From Xanthomonas hortorum (GTDB lineage: Bacteria; Pseudomonadota; Gammaproteobacteria; Xanthomonadales; Xanthomonadaceae), in NCBI RefSeq assembly GCF_002940005.1, contig NZ_MDEF01000011.1: a DNA stretch of 64,000 nucleotides; one strand, given 5' to 3'. The notes beneath the pieces are model-generated. The model did no database searches. It was not told the origin of the DNA and saw nothing but the letters and a program-made list of their open reading frames with translations. The translations under genes were made by a program, and so were the position numbers. Position 1 is the first letter of the stretch; every line of letters begins with the position of its first letter. This document shows positions 17,525-28,043 of the stretch, in pieces.

Positions 17525-18493
17525 ATGGGACACGACCACAACCACGCACCTAGCGACATCCGCCACGAGAAGCCGTTGTGGTGGGCGCTCGCACTGACCG
17601 CCACCTTCCTGTTGGCGGAGGTCATCGGCGCGTTCATCACCAACAGCCTGGCGCTGCTGTCCGACGCCGCGCATATGGCCACCGACACCGTGGGTTTGAT
17701 GATTGCGCTGGTCGCGGTGCGCCTGAGCCGTCGCCCTGCCGACGCGCGTCGCACCTATGGCTATGTGCGTCTGGAGGCGCTCGGCGCGCTGGCCAATGGC
17801 GCGCTGTTGTTCGCGGTCGGCGCTTACATCCTGTGGGAAGCCGCGCAACGCTTTCGCGCGCCCCAGGACATTTCCTCCAGCGGCATGCTGTGGATCGCCG
17901 GCTTCGGCCTGGTGATCAATCTGATCGCGATGAAGCTGCTGCACGCCGGCAGCGGTGAGAGTCTCAACGTCAAGGGTGCCTATCTGGAAGTCTGGAGCGA
18001 CATGCTCGGCTCGGTGGCGGTGATCATCGGCGCGCTGCTGATCCGCTGGACCGGCTGGCAGTGGATCGACCCGGTGCTGGCCGTGCTGATCGGCCTGTGG
18101 GTGCTGCCGCGCACCTGGGTGCTGTTGCGCGAAGCGATCAATGTATTGCTCGAAGGCGTGCCCAAAGGCATCGACCTGCCTCAGGTGCAGCAAGCACTGA
18201 GCAGTTATCCCGGCGTCGAAGACATCCATGACCTGCACGTCTGGGCGCTGGCCTCCAGCACACCCGCACTCACTGCACACGTGGTGGTCAGCGAAAGCAC
18301 CGACCGCGACCGCCTGCGCGAGGCGCTCGGCCAACTCCTGCACGAGCGCTTCGAGATCACCCACGTCACCCTGCAGGTGGAAAGCGGCGACTGCGGCACC
18401 GAGCCGTGCGGGACGCCAAGCGTGTCGAAAGGCGCTGCAGAAGACAGCCATCAAGGCCACTCGCACCTGCATGGCGCGCGCCATCATCACTGA
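17525..18493 (+). CDS. Cation diffusion facilitator, CzcD-type Zn/Co/Cd exporter
   Basis: A 322-residue inner-membrane exporter that would swap zinc, cobalt or cadmium for protons. Six membrane helices lie between about residues 15 and 210. The metal site residues are in SDAAHMATD (helix 2) and in LEVWSDMLGS (helix 5), where the Glu in place of His is as in CzcD rather than ZitB. A cytoplasmic ferredoxin-like domain follows. Both ends are His-rich (GHDHNH and the terminal HGARHHH), typical metal-sensing tails. The ATG at 17525 gives this His-rich start directly; an upstream start at 17495 is possible. It stands alone, with a terminator 20 bp downstream. Confidence 0.92.
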   Translation: MGHDHNHAPSDIRHEKPLWWALALTATFLLAEVIGAFITNSLALLSDAAHMATDTVGLMIALVAVRLSRRPADARRTYGYVRLEALGALANGALLFAVGAYILWEAAQRFRAPQDISSSGMLWIAGFGLVINLIAMKLLHAGSGESLNVKGAYLEVWSDMLGSVAVIIGALLIRWTGWQWIDPVLAVLIGLWVLPRTWVLLREAINVLLEGVPKGIDLPQVQQALSSYPGVEDIHDLHVWALASSTPALTAHVVVSESTDRDRLREALGQLLHERFEITHVTLQVESGDCGTEPCGTPSVSKGAAEDSHQGHSHLHGARHHH

Positions 18494-18513
18494 TGGGTAG
18501 TGTGGTGCTCCAA

Positions 18514-18545
18514 ACAAAAAAGGCCGCCAATGGTGGCCTTTTTTG
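18514..18545. terminator. Bidirectional intrinsic terminator between convergent genes
   Basis: AAAAAAGGCCGCCA-A-TGGTGGCCTTTTTT forms a GC stem (one G-U pair) with a T run on both strands. It serves both the metal exporter and the convergent fadB/fadJ-type gene. Confidence 0.9.
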
Positions 18546-18565
18546 TTATCGGATTTGAGACAAAA

Positions 18566-20647
18566 TCACGCCACCGCCTCACGCAACAACGGCGAATCCC
18601 AGCCTGGGCGCGGCGCAAAACGATCGCCGTAACGCGCATGCAGTGCCTGCAAACGGTCCAGCAGCGCGTCGGCGCCGACACTGCGGATGTGCTGGATCGG
18701 GCCGCCACGGAACGGGGCAAAGCCGGTGCCGAAGATCACGCCTGCGTCGAGCAGGTCCGCATCGGCTACCACGCCGTCATGCAGGCAGGCGACCGCTTCG
18801 TTGAGCAGCGGCAGGATCAAGCGGTCCTCAAGATCCGCCGGCACCGCGTAGCCGCTGGCGACCTCCGGTTTGACCGCGCGGCCGTTCTCCCACTTGTACA
18901 GACCCTGGCCGTCCTTCTTGCCGCGCTTGCCCGCTTCCACCGTGGCCAACGCGGCAGGAATCGGCAGATGCAGGAAGGGGGCGAGTTCTGCGCCCACGCC
19001 GGCGGCAACATCCAGCCCCACCGTATCGATCAGTTCGATCGGCCCCATCGGCATGCCGAACTTCACTGCGGTCTTGTCCAGCACCGGGCCCGGCACGCCT
19101 TCGGCATACGCGGTGGCCGCTTCGAGCAGATACGGGAACAGCACGCGATTGACCAGGAAACCGGGCGTGCCCGCCACCGGCACCGGGAACTTGTCCAGCG
19201 CCTTGCAGAACGCGGCCAGGCGCGTGACGTTGGCCGGATCCAGGCCGTCGTGTTGCACGATTTCCACCAGCGGCATCATCGACACTGGATTGAAGTAGTG
19301 CAGGCCGGCGAACTGCGCCGGGCGCTGGATGTGTCCACGCAACTCGGTCAACGGAATCGACGAGGTGTTGGTGGTCAGCAATGCATCGGGCTTGAGCTGC
19401 GGCTCGATGGACTGATACAGATCGCGCTTGGCCTGCGGATGTTCGATGATCGCTTCGATCACCAGGTCCGCCTGCGCCACGCCCGCACCGGCCAGGTCGC
19501 CACGCAGGCGCGCCGCCACTGCCGGCCGCTTGGCCTCGTCTTTCACGCGCTTGGCGAACAACTCGCCGCCGCGCGTCAACGCGGTATCGATGAAGCGCTG
19601 CTCGCGATCCTGCAGCGTGACCTCGAAGCCCTTGTAGGCCGCCCAGGCCGCAATATCGCCGCCCATCACGCCGGCGCCGATCACATGCACATGGCGGATA
19701 GGGGCCAGCGACGCAGCGCCAGCATCCTTGCCGCCCAGCGCTTTCAAGCGCTCGGTGAGGAAGAAGATGCGGATCAGATTGCGCGCGGTCGGCGTGCTGG
19801 CGAGTTTCACCACCGCCTTGCGCTCGGCGGCCAGGCGCGCCTGGATGCCGCTGCCACCGGCGCGTTCCCACACGTTGATCAACGCATACGGCGCCGGGTA
19901 ATGCTCCTTGCGCGCCTTGCGTGCGACCTGTTTGCGCATCTGTGGCGCCAGCAGCTTGCGCGCAATCAAGGTGTTGGTGGCCCACGCAGTGGCGCGTTGT
20001 TTGAACGGGCGTTTGCTGCCGGTGAGGGCCAGTGCGGCGGCGACATCCACCAGCACCGCAGGCGCGGCGACCTTGTCGACCAGACCCATCGCGCGCGCGG
20101 TCTTGGCCGATACGGTGCGGCCGGTCAGCATCAGATCCATCGCCGCTGGCGCACCGATCAGACGCGGCAAGCGGGCGCTGCCGCCCCAGCCTGGAAAGAT
20201 GCCGAGCTTGGTTTCCGGCAGGCCGATGCGCGTGCTGCCATCGTCGGAGGCCACCCGATACCGGCACGCCAGCGCGATCTCGGTACCGCCGCCCATGCAG
20301 AAGCCGTGGATCGCCGCGACTGTGGGGCAGGGCAGTTCGGCCAGCTTCTGAAACACGCTCTGGCCGCGCTGGATCGCGTCGTTGACGGTGCCCTTGCGGT
20401 CGAATTCCTGAAATTCCTTGAGGTCGGCGCCGGCGATGAAGCCGTTGGCCTTGCCCGAGCGCAGCACCACGCCCTTGGGCGGCTCCAGTGCCAGTCGTTC
20501 GATCAGCGCGCCCAGTTCGAGCAGTACCTCCTGCGAAAACGCGTTGACCGGTGCACCTTGGCGATCAAGGCTGAGCACGACCACGCCGTCCTCGCGCAGG
20601 TCGGCCTGCCAATGGCTGAATCGGAGCCCGTCGAAACCTGGAAGCAT
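18566..20647 (-). CDS. 3-hydroxyacyl-CoA dehydrogenase/enoyl-CoA hydratase (FadB/FadJ-type)
   Basis: A 693-residue bifunctional beta-oxidation enzyme. The N-terminal crotonase domain (residues 15-200) has FIAGADLKEF, GFCMGGGTEIALAC and GLPETKLGIFPGWGG with both catalytic glutamates. The central NAD-binding domain starts at HVIGAGVMGGDIA, near residue 320, and the dehydrogenase segment has FAGLHYFNPV. The C-terminal domain contains GQGLYKWENGR and FGTGFAPFRGGP. No thiolase partner lies adjacent; a thiolase at 51.6 kb is separately located. The start at 20647 has no competing upstream ATG. It is likely a single-gene transcript. FadB versus FadJ cannot be decided from the sequence. Confidence 0.94.
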   Translation of the reverse strand: MLPGFDGLRFSHWQADLREDGVVVLSLDRQGAPVNAFSQEVLLELGALIERLALEPPKGVVLRSGKANGFIAGADLKEFQEFDRKGTVNDAIQRGQSVFQKLAELPCPTVAAIHGFCMGGGTEIALACRYRVASDDGSTRIGLPETKLGIFPGWGGSARLPRLIGAPAAMDLMLTGRTVSAKTARAMGLVDKVAAPAVLVDVAAALALTGSKRPFKQRATAWATNTLIARKLLAPQMRKQVARKARKEHYPAPYALINVWERAGGSGIQARLAAERKAVVKLASTPTARNLIRIFFLTERLKALGGKDAGAASLAPIRHVHVIGAGVMGGDIAAWAAYKGFEVTLQDREQRFIDTALTRGGELFAKRVKDEAKRPAVAARLRGDLAGAGVAQADLVIEAIIEHPQAKRDLYQSIEPQLKPDALLTTNTSSIPLTELRGHIQRPAQFAGLHYFNPVSMMPLVEIVQHDGLDPANVTRLAAFCKALDKFPVPVAGTPGFLVNRVLFPYLLEAATAYAEGVPGPVLDKTAVKFGMPMGPIELIDTVGLDVAAGVGAELAPFLHLPIPAALATVEAGKRGKKDGQGLYKWENGRAVKPEVASGYAVPADLEDRLILPLLNEAVACLHDGVVADADLLDAGVIFGTGFAPFRGGPIQHIRSVGADALLDRLQALHARYGDRFAPRPGWDSPLLREAVA

Positions 20648-20816
20648 GCGTCTGGCCGTCCGGAGATATAAGGAAAGATCGTTATCATCCAGAGGTTGTT
20701 TCCTTCACGTCAAATACCCATACCTGTCGACAGGGCCGCGTGCGCTTGGTGCGAGGCGTCGCCAGCGGCGCATCGGTGCCGCTACCCTGATGCGTGACGA
20801 TCGTACGGATCGGTAT

Positions 20817-20845
20817 GAACTTTTCTTTTCAATGGCGGTCTCATT
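20817..20845 (+). promoter_or_regulatory. Sigma-E-like promoter of rpoE
   Basis: GAACTT at 20817-20822 is followed by a 16-bp spacer and TCTCATT at 20839-20845, close to the extracytoplasmic sigma-E pattern GAACTT-N16/17-TCTGA. It lies about 40 bp before the rpoE ATG, which suggests autoregulation. Matching is by eye. Confidence 0.6.
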
Positions 20846-20882
20846 GCCCGACTTCGGTGGGCTGACAGGAGTGCGGCCCGAC

Positions 20883-21503
20883 ATGGCCGAAGTCGATACA
20901 CCTCAGGAGCTGGACCTGGAACTGGTCCGGCGTGTGCAGCGCGGCGAGAGCGCAGCGTTCGATGTGCTGGTGCGCAAATACCAGCACCGCATCGTTGCGT
21001 TGATCGGGCGTTACATCGCCGATTGGAGCGAATGTCAGGACGTGGCCCAGGATACGTTTGTGCGCGCCTACCGCGCGATCAACAGTTTCCGCGGCGATTC
21101 GCAGTTCTATACATGGTTGCACCGCATTGCCGTGAACACTGCCAAGAACCATCTGGTTGCGCACAACCGGCGTCCGCCCACCGACGACATCGAGATCAGC
21201 GATGCCGAGCAGTTCGATGGGGCGACACGCTTGCGCGACACCGACACCCCGGAGCGCGAATTGATGCGACAGGAGCTGGAACAAACGGTGATGCGTGCGG
21301 TCCAAGCCCTGCCGGAAGAACTTCGGTCGGCCATCACCCTGCGCGAGGTGGATGGGCTGAGCTACGACGAAATCGCGCGAAAAATGGATTGCCCGATCGG
21401 AACGGTGCGCTCGCGCATCTTCCGGGCGCGCGAGGCCATCGACATCGAGCTGCGGCCTCTGCTGGAGACCGAAAGCGCTACCCGTGAGCGACACCGCGTA
21501 TGA
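20883..21503 (+). CDS. rpoE: Extracytoplasmic-stress sigma factor RpoE
   Basis: A 206-residue ECF sigma factor directing RNA polymerase to envelope-stress promoters. Region 2 contains DVAQDTFVRAYRAINSFRGDSQFYTWLHRIAVNTAKN, region 4 the helix-turn-helix LSYDEIARKMDCPIGTVRSRIFRAR. The ATG at 20883 is chosen because homology to RpoE begins there, an AGGAG lies about 11 bp upstream and the alternative ATG at 20832 falls inside the promoter -10 region. The stop overlaps rseA by 4 bp. The order rpoE-rseA-mucD is the sigma/anti-sigma/protease set known in Xanthomonas and Pseudomonas. Confidence 0.95.
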   Translation: MAEVDTPQELDLELVRRVQRGESAAFDVLVRKYQHRIVALIGRYIADWSECQDVAQDTFVRAYRAINSFRGDSQFYTWLHRIAVNTAKNHLVAHNRRPPTDDIEISDAEQFDGATRLRDTDTPERELMRQELEQTVMRAVQALPEELRSAITLREVDGLSYDEIARKMDCPIGTVRSRIFRAREAIDIELRPLLETESATRERHRV

Positions 21504-22381
21504 GCCATACCCCTGTGATGTCCACCACCGACAAGTTCGAGCTTCACTATCGCCAGCAGTTGTCTGCGCTGGTGGATGGCGAATTGAACGCCGACGAGTC
21601 GCGCTTCTTGTTGCGCCGTCTGGCGCACGACGACGAGCTGGCCGGTTGCCACGAACGTTGGCAGCTGTGCGGCGATGTGCTGCGCGGCGCAGCCAGTGCG
21701 CCGGCACCGCTGGACTTCGCAGCGCGTGTGCGCACGGCAATCGCCGATGAGCCCGCTCCACAGGCGCAACCCTCTACGCGCCCGGCGACGCGCTGGCGTT
21801 GGGGTGGTGGCGCGGCGATTGCGGCATCGGTCGCTGCGATCGCCTTGTTCATGGCGCGCGAGCGTTTGCCCGAGACGGCGCCGCCTGCCGTCCAGGTGCC
21901 GGTGTTCGCCTCGGCCGCGCAGATGCCCGCCGCAGTGCAGCCGCCTGCAGCGCCGAAAGCGCCGGCGACACCGGATCCGGCCACACCCGACGAGGGTGTC
22001 GCGCTCGCTGCAGCGGTGCCTGCCGCTGCGCTGGCTTCCACCCGTCGCGGTGCGGCCACGCGCAATCAGCAGGCGGCCCGCAGTGTTGCTGCCCGCCAGC
22101 AGCAGGCACCCACCCGCATGGTGGCCGCTGCCACGCCGGCACCGGTTGCTCCGGCTGTGCGTCCGGCCGCGCCGTCGAACCCGTTCACGCATTCCGAGAT
22201 GACCTTGCAGGCGCGGCCCTGGCCGCGCGCGGCCTTGTCCGGTGCTGGCGACAGTCCGCTCAATGCCAGCTTCAGTCAAGGCCGCCAGGGTCCGGCGTTC
22301 TATCCGTTCGAGCCTGCGCCGCAAGCGATTGCCAGCCCGGCAGCTAGCCGGCCGCTGCCGGTGCAGCCGCCGCAAGACTGA
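21500..22381 (+). CDS. rseA: Anti-sigma-E factor RseA
   Basis: A 293-residue membrane anti-sigma factor. The N-terminal RseA-type domain (LSALVDGELNADESRFLLRRL, residues 21-41) would hold RpoE at the membrane; one transmembrane helix spans about residues 101-119, and the periplasmic part is very rich in Ala, Pro and Gln, with low-complexity stretches that would be exposed to site-1 protease. It is longer than the E. coli protein (about 216 residues) because of this disordered region. The ATG overlaps the rpoE stop (ATGA). No RseB homologue follows; mucD is next. Confidence 0.88.
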   Translation: MSHTPVMSTTDKFELHYRQQLSALVDGELNADESRFLLRRLAHDDELAGCHERWQLCGDVLRGAASAPAPLDFAARVRTAIADEPAPQAQPSTRPATRWRWGGGAAIAASVAAIALFMARERLPETAPPAVQVPVFASAAQMPAAVQPPAAPKAPATPDPATPDEGVALAAAVPAAALASTRRGAATRNQQAARSVAARQQQAPTRMVAAATPAPVAPAVRPAAPSNPFTHSEMTLQARPWPRAALSGAGDSPLNASFSQGRQGPAFYPFEPAPQAIASPAASRPLPVQPPQD

Positions 22382-22447
22382 TCCCGCCGCCGACCTTCAT
22401 CGGTTCGGCGTCCGCCCTTCCGTTATCTTGCCGAACCCCTGCAAAGG

Positions 22448-22465
22448 CAGGGGCTTTGGCCCCTG
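22448..22465 (+). other. GC hairpin between rseA and mucD
   Basis: CAGGGGC (22448-22454) and GCCCCTG (22459-22465) form a perfect 7-bp stem with a 4-base loop. There is no T run after it, so it is not a standard terminator; it may attenuate or stabilise the mRNA between the two coding regions. Confidence 0.5.
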
Positions 22466-22491
22466 TCGCCCTGCCATCGGAGGCAATCCTG

Positions 22492-24078
22492 ATGAACCAT
22501 CGCATCCGCACCCAGATGTTCGGCCTGATCGCCATGACCCTGCCGCTGGCCGCCTGCGCGCAGCAGCCCGCGCCCGCGGCCAAGGACGCCGCACCGATTG
22601 CCGCCAACCGCAGCGCCACGCCTGCGCCGCAGCTGGTGGCGGGCTTGCCGGACTTCACCAATCTGGTCGAACAGGTCGGCCCGGGCGTGGTCAATATCGA
22701 AACCACCATCACCCGCAAGGACGCCATGGCGCGCCAGCGGCGCGGCGGGCCGGGCGGGCAGGATGGCGGCGCGATGCCGGGCGATGAGCAGATGCCGGAA
22801 TTCTTCCGCCGCTTCTTCGGGCCGGATTTCCAGATGCCGGGTGGGCCGCGCCAGGGGCCGGGTGGCCCAGGGCAGGGCGATGACGATGGCGGCATTGCCG
22901 GCAAGTCGATGGGCTCGGGCTTTATCATTTCGGCCGATGGCTATGTGCTGACCAATCATCATGTGGTCGATGGCGCCAGCGAAGTGACCGTCAAGCTGAC
23001 CGACCGGCGCGAGTTCAAGGCCAAGGTGGTCGGCAGCGACGAGCAGTTCGATGTGGCGCTGCTCAAGATCGAGGCCAAGGGCCTGCCGACCGTGCGCCTG
23101 GGCGATTCCAATTCGCTCAAGCCGGGCCAGTGGGTGGTGGCGATCGGCTCGCCGTTCGGGTTGGATCACTCGGTCACCGCCGGTATCGTCAGTGCCACCG
23201 GTCGCAGCAACCCGTATGCGGATCAGCGCTACGTGCCCTTCATCCAGACCGACGTGGCGATCAATCAGGGCAACTCCGGTGGCCCGCTGCTCAACACGCG
23301 TGGCGAAGTGGTCGGCATCAACTCGCAGATCTTCTCCGCCTCGGGCGGCTACATGGGCATTAGCTTCGCGATCCCGATCGATCTGGCTTTCAGTGCCGCC
23401 GAACAGATCAAGGCCACCGGCCATGTGAGTCGCGGCATGCTGGGTGTGGCGGTCGGCCCGATCGATTCGCTCAAGGCGCAGGGCCTTAGCCTGCCGGACA
23501 CGCGCGGCGCGCTGGTCAACGACATTCCCGCCGGCAGCCCGGCTGCCAAGGCCGGGATCGAAGTGGGCGATGTGATCACCGCCGTCAACGGCAAGCCGAT
23601 CGAGGTGGCCAGCGATCTGCCGCCGATGATCGGCCTGATGGCGCCGGGGACCAAGGTCACGCTGGATGTCCTACGCGACGGCAAGCCGCGCAAGGTGACG
23701 GTCACCCTGGCGACGCTGGACAACCCGGCCGGCAACGCCGCACCGCGCACCGCTGCCGACGACAGCAAGCCCAGCGCACCGGCCAGTGTGGAATTGCTCG
23801 GGCTGCAGCTCGCCGATCTGACCGCCGCCGAGCGCAGTCGCCTGGGCCTGGAAGCGGGCGAGGGCGTGCGCATCGCCTCGGTCACCGGCGCTGCGGCACG
23901 CAGCACCCAGCCACCGTTGTCGCCGGGCCTGATCATCGCGCGTGTCGGTCGCACCAAGGTCGGCAGCGTCGCCGACATCAACCGCGCGCTGGCCAGTGTC
24001 AAGAAGGGCGATGTGGTCATGCTGCTGGTCACTGACGGCAAGGCGACCAGCTATGTCGCTTTGAAGGCTGGCGGCTGA
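22492..24078 (+). CDS. mucD: Periplasmic serine protease MucD/DegP, probable lipoprotein
   Basis: A 528-residue HtrA protease/chaperone that degrades misfolded envelope proteins and restrains RpoE activation. The trypsin-like domain has the triad His in TNHHVVDG, Asp in DEQFDVALLKIE and Ser in QGNSGGP. Two PDZ domains follow, beginning near RGMLGVAVGP and VELLGLQLADL. The N-terminus ends LPLAACAQQ with Cys22 in a lipobox-like position, so it may be lipid anchored rather than soluble. A Gly/Pro/Gln-rich insert (residues 80-135) holds the FFRRFFG segment found in the LA loop of this family. The ATG at 22492 has a CGGAGG ribosome site. Third gene of the rpoE operon. Confidence 0.94.
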   Translation: MNHRIRTQMFGLIAMTLPLAACAQQPAPAAKDAAPIAANRSATPAPQLVAGLPDFTNLVEQVGPGVVNIETTITRKDAMARQRRGGPGGQDGGAMPGDEQMPEFFRRFFGPDFQMPGGPRQGPGGPGQGDDDGGIAGKSMGSGFIISADGYVLTNHHVVDGASEVTVKLTDRREFKAKVVGSDEQFDVALLKIEAKGLPTVRLGDSNSLKPGQWVVAIGSPFGLDHSVTAGIVSATGRSNPYADQRYVPFIQTDVAINQGNSGGPLLNTRGEVVGINSQIFSASGGYMGISFAIPIDLAFSAAEQIKATGHVSRGMLGVAVGPIDSLKAQGLSLPDTRGALVNDIPAGSPAAKAGIEVGDVITAVNGKPIEVASDLPPMIGLMAPGTKVTLDVLRDGKPRKVTVTLATLDNPAGNAAPRTAADDSKPSAPASVELLGLQLADLTAAERSRLGLEAGEGVRIASVTGAAARSTQPPLSPGLIIARVGRTKVGSVADINRALASVKKGDVVMLLVTDGKATSYVALKAGG

Positions 24079-24083
24079 GGGAG

Positions 24084-24205
24084 GCCGGGATTCGGGATTG
24101 GTGATTCGGGATTGGCAAGAGCAGGCTCCCGCTCGCGGGTGCTTGCTTCTTGCTCTGCCTTTTCGAATCCCCAATCCCTACTCCCTAATCCCGGCCCCAA
24201 AGCGT
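24084..24205. repeat. GGGATT-type dispersed repeat between mucD and lepA
   Basis: The left arm holds repeated GGGATTCGGGATTGG units and the right arm repeated AATCCCC/AATCCCTA units in inverse orientation, with an internal hairpin AGAGCAGGCTCCCGCTCGCGGGTGC and GCAAG/CTTGC arms between. The same design recurs at 26070-26150 and 33367-33514. The lepA promoter (TGCGATAATGC, 24204-24214) follows immediately. Confidence 0.75.
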
Positions 24206-24254
24206 GCGATAATGCTGCGTTACCCTGACGACGGCTCCGCCGGCGCCCACCTCA

Positions 24255-26060
<1,806 letters not shown>

Positions 26061-26069
26061 CAGGGGTTT

Positions 26070-26150
26070 GGGATGCGTGATTCGGGATTGGCAACGACGC
26101 GCCAGCCCTGAGCTTTTGCGAATCCCCAATCTCCAATCCCGAATCCTGTT
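26070..26150. repeat. GGGATT-type dispersed repeat between lepA and lepB
   Basis: A left arm with GATTCGGGATTGGC and a right arm with GAATCCCCAATCTCCAATCCCGAATCC can fold against each other. It fills nearly all the 104-bp lepA-lepB gap, so it may modulate read-through to lepB. Confidence 0.75.
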
Positions 26151-26164
26151 CCGAAGGAACCCGA

Positions 26165-26965
26165 ATGAAATGGTTTGAAATCGCCCTGGTCGTACTGACG
26201 CTGGGCACCGGCTTCATCTGGCTGCTGGACAAGTTGTTTCTGGCCAAGCGCCGCGCCGCACGTGCCGGGCTGCTGGACAGCGAGCCGGCGATCATCGATT
26301 ACTCGCGCGCGTTCTTCCCGGTGCTGGCGGTGGTGCTGATCCTGCGCAGCTTCGTGGCCGAGCCGTACAAGATTCCGTCCAGTTCGATGATGCCCAATCT
26401 GCTGATCGGCGATTTCATCCTGGTCAACAAGTTCGCTTACGGCTTCCGTCTGCCGATCACCAATACCAAGTTCATCCCCACCGGCGAGCCCAAGCGCGGG
26501 GACGTGGTGGTATTCAAGCCGCCGCATGCGCCCGACCAGAACTGGATCAAGCGCGTCGTGGGTTTGCCCGGCGACAAGATCGGTTTCCACGGCGATACGC
26601 TGTACATCAACGACAAGCCGATGCGCTACACGGTCAAGGGCGAGTACATCGGCAAGGGTAAGGGCGCCGAGATGACCGGCACCACGTTGCTGGTCGAGGA
26701 CCTGCCGGGCCGCACGCACACCGTGCTGGAATGGGTCGATCGCAACATGCCGGCCGGGCAGGGCGACTGGACCGTGCCGGCCGCCAGCTATTTCGTGATG
26801 GGGGATAATCGCGACAACAGCGAAGACAGCCGATTCTGGACCCAGACGCACTTTCTGCCGGAAGCCAATCTGCGCGGCAAGGCGTTCCTGATCTGGCTCA
26901 ATTGCGAAGGGTGGTTCTGCAAGGGGAGTTTCGATCCGTCGCGGATCGGGACCGGAATCCAGTAA
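26165..26965 (+). CDS. lepB: Signal peptidase I
   Basis: A 266-residue inner-membrane protease that removes signal peptides from Sec and Tat substrates. Two membrane helices occupy residues 3-22 and 48-64. The nucleophile serine is in IPSSSMMPNLLIGD, the general-base lysine in WIKRVVGLPGDKI, and the box GDNRDNSEDSR closes the catalytic domain. The start follows a GAAGGAA ribosome site. Upstream lepA and downstream DUF4845, rnc and era make a conserved translation/secretion block. The 30-bp gap to the next gene suggests a joint transcript. Confidence 0.97.
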   Translation: MKWFEIALVVLTLGTGFIWLLDKLFLAKRRAARAGLLDSEPAIIDYSRAFFPVLAVVLILRSFVAEPYKIPSSSMMPNLLIGDFILVNKFAYGFRLPITNTKFIPTGEPKRGDVVVFKPPHAPDQNWIKRVVGLPGDKIGFHGDTLYINDKPMRYTVKGEYIGKGKGAEMTGTTLLVEDLPGRTHTVLEWVDRNMPAGQGDWTVPAASYFVMGDNRDNSEDSRFWTQTHFLPEANLRGKAFLIWLNCEGWFCKGSFDPSRIGTGIQ

Positions 26966-26995
26966 ATGCACGCACGGCGTGCCAGGGGAAGCACA

Positions 26996-27373
26996 ATGAA
27001 GCGTAAGCAGAGCGGTATGACGTTGACGTCGTTCGTGGTGGTGCTGGCGGTGGTGGGGTTTGGCCTGTACTTGGGAATGAAGCTGTTTCCGATGTATCAG
27101 GAATATTATTCCGTGCGCACAGCGATGAAGGGTCTGGCCAAAGAGCCCGGCGCCGGCGAGATGGATCCGTCCAAGTTGCAGGATCTGTTCTTCCGTCGGC
27201 TGTACATCAATTACTCGGAAAACGTCAAAAAAGAAGACGTCAAGTTCGAGCGCATCGAAGGCGGCTGGCGCATGAAGGTCAACTACGAAGTGCGTCGCGA
27301 AATGATCGGCAATCTCGATGTGGTCGGCAAATTCGATACATCGCAGGACATGACTGGACGTGGTGGGCAATAG
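26996..27373 (+). CDS. DUF4845 membrane-anchored protein
   Basis: A 125-residue protein with a short basic N-terminus and one hydrophobic helix (residues 7-26: GMTLTSFVVVLAVVGFGLYL), resembling a type IV pilin-like leader, followed by a small periplasmic domain. It belongs to DUF4845, regularly found between lepB and rnc; no function has been established. The start at 26996 gives the basic leader and has a GGGGAA site upstream; a start at 26966 would add ten residues. It overlaps rnc by 14 bp. Confidence 0.87.
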   Translation: MKRKQSGMTLTSFVVVLAVVGFGLYLGMKLFPMYQEYYSVRTAMKGLAKEPGAGEMDPSKLQDLFFRRLYINYSENVKKEDVKFERIEGGWRMKVNYEVRREMIGNLDVVGKFDTSQDMTGRGGQ

Positions 27374-28043
27374 AACTTTCCAGCGTGGCGATCCGATCGG
27401 GCACGCGTTTGCCGATCCGGGTCTGCTCGCCCAGGCGCTGCGGCATCGCAGCGCCGGGACCCCGCATAACGAACGACTAGAATTCCTCGGCGACGGCATC
27501 GTCAATCTGCTGATCGCCGAGGCGCTGTATCAGCGCTGGCCCAAGGCCGACGAAGGCGCATTGACCCGTGCGCGCGCCGAACTCGTTCGCGAAGGGGCGC
27601 TGGCCGTCATCGGCCGCACGCTGAATCTGGGCGAGCGGCTGACGCTCGGTCCGGGCGAGCTGAAATCCGGTGGCCACCGGCGCGATTCGATCCTGGCCGA
27701 TGCGGTCGAAGCGATCGTGGCGGCGATCTATCTGGACTGTGGCTTCGAGCGTTGCCGCGAGGTGGTGCTGCCCTGGTTCGAGCCTTCATTGGCTGCGCTG
27801 CCGGTGGGCAAGGCTGAAAAAGATCCCAAGACCCGGCTGCAGGAATGGCTGCAGGCGCGGCAACTCCCGCTGCCCAATTACGCGCTGATCAGTGAAAGCG
27901 GCGACGAACATGCCAAGCAGTTCCATGTCGCCTGCATTCTGGAACAGCCCGTCGCCCGCGCCGAAGGCCAGGGCACCTCGCGTCGCCTCGCCGAGCAACA
28001 GGCGGCCACCCTCGTCATCGCACAACTGGATTCAAACACGTGA
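27360..28043 (+). CDS. rnc: Ribonuclease III
   Basis: A 227-residue dsRNA endonuclease that matures rRNA and cuts structured mRNAs. The signature NERLEFLGDGIVN is present (the usual Ser after GD is Gly here), together with DSILADAVEAIVAAIYLD holding the catalytic Asp and Glu pair. The dsRNA-binding domain starts at DPKTRLQEWLQARQ, near residue 155. The start is a GTG; 27360 and 27363 are both possible. It overlaps the gene before it by 14 bp and era by 4 bp (GTGA), so the three are probably translationally coupled. rnc-era-recO order is conserved. Confidence 0.97.
   Translation: MVGNRTFQRGDPIGHAFADPGLLAQALRHRSAGTPHNERLEFLGDGIVNLLIAEALYQRWPKADEGALTRARAELVREGALAVIGRTLNLGERLTLGPGELKSGGHRRDSILADAVEAIVAAIYLDCGFERCREVVLPWFEPSLAALPVGKAEKDPKTRLQEWLQARQLPLPNYALISESGDEHAKQFHVACILEQPVARAEGQGTSRRLAEQQAATLVIAQLDSNT

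Noticed and set aside
18500..20671. 723-codon plus-strand reading frame opposite the fadB/fadJ-type gene
   Set aside because: It has no recognisable domain, is rich in His, Arg and Gln as typical of antisense reading of GC-rich genes, and the minus-strand protein is an unambiguous family member.
20832..20882. Longer RpoE start
   Set aside because: It lies inside the putative -10 of the rpoE promoter, and known RpoE homologues start at MAEVDTP.
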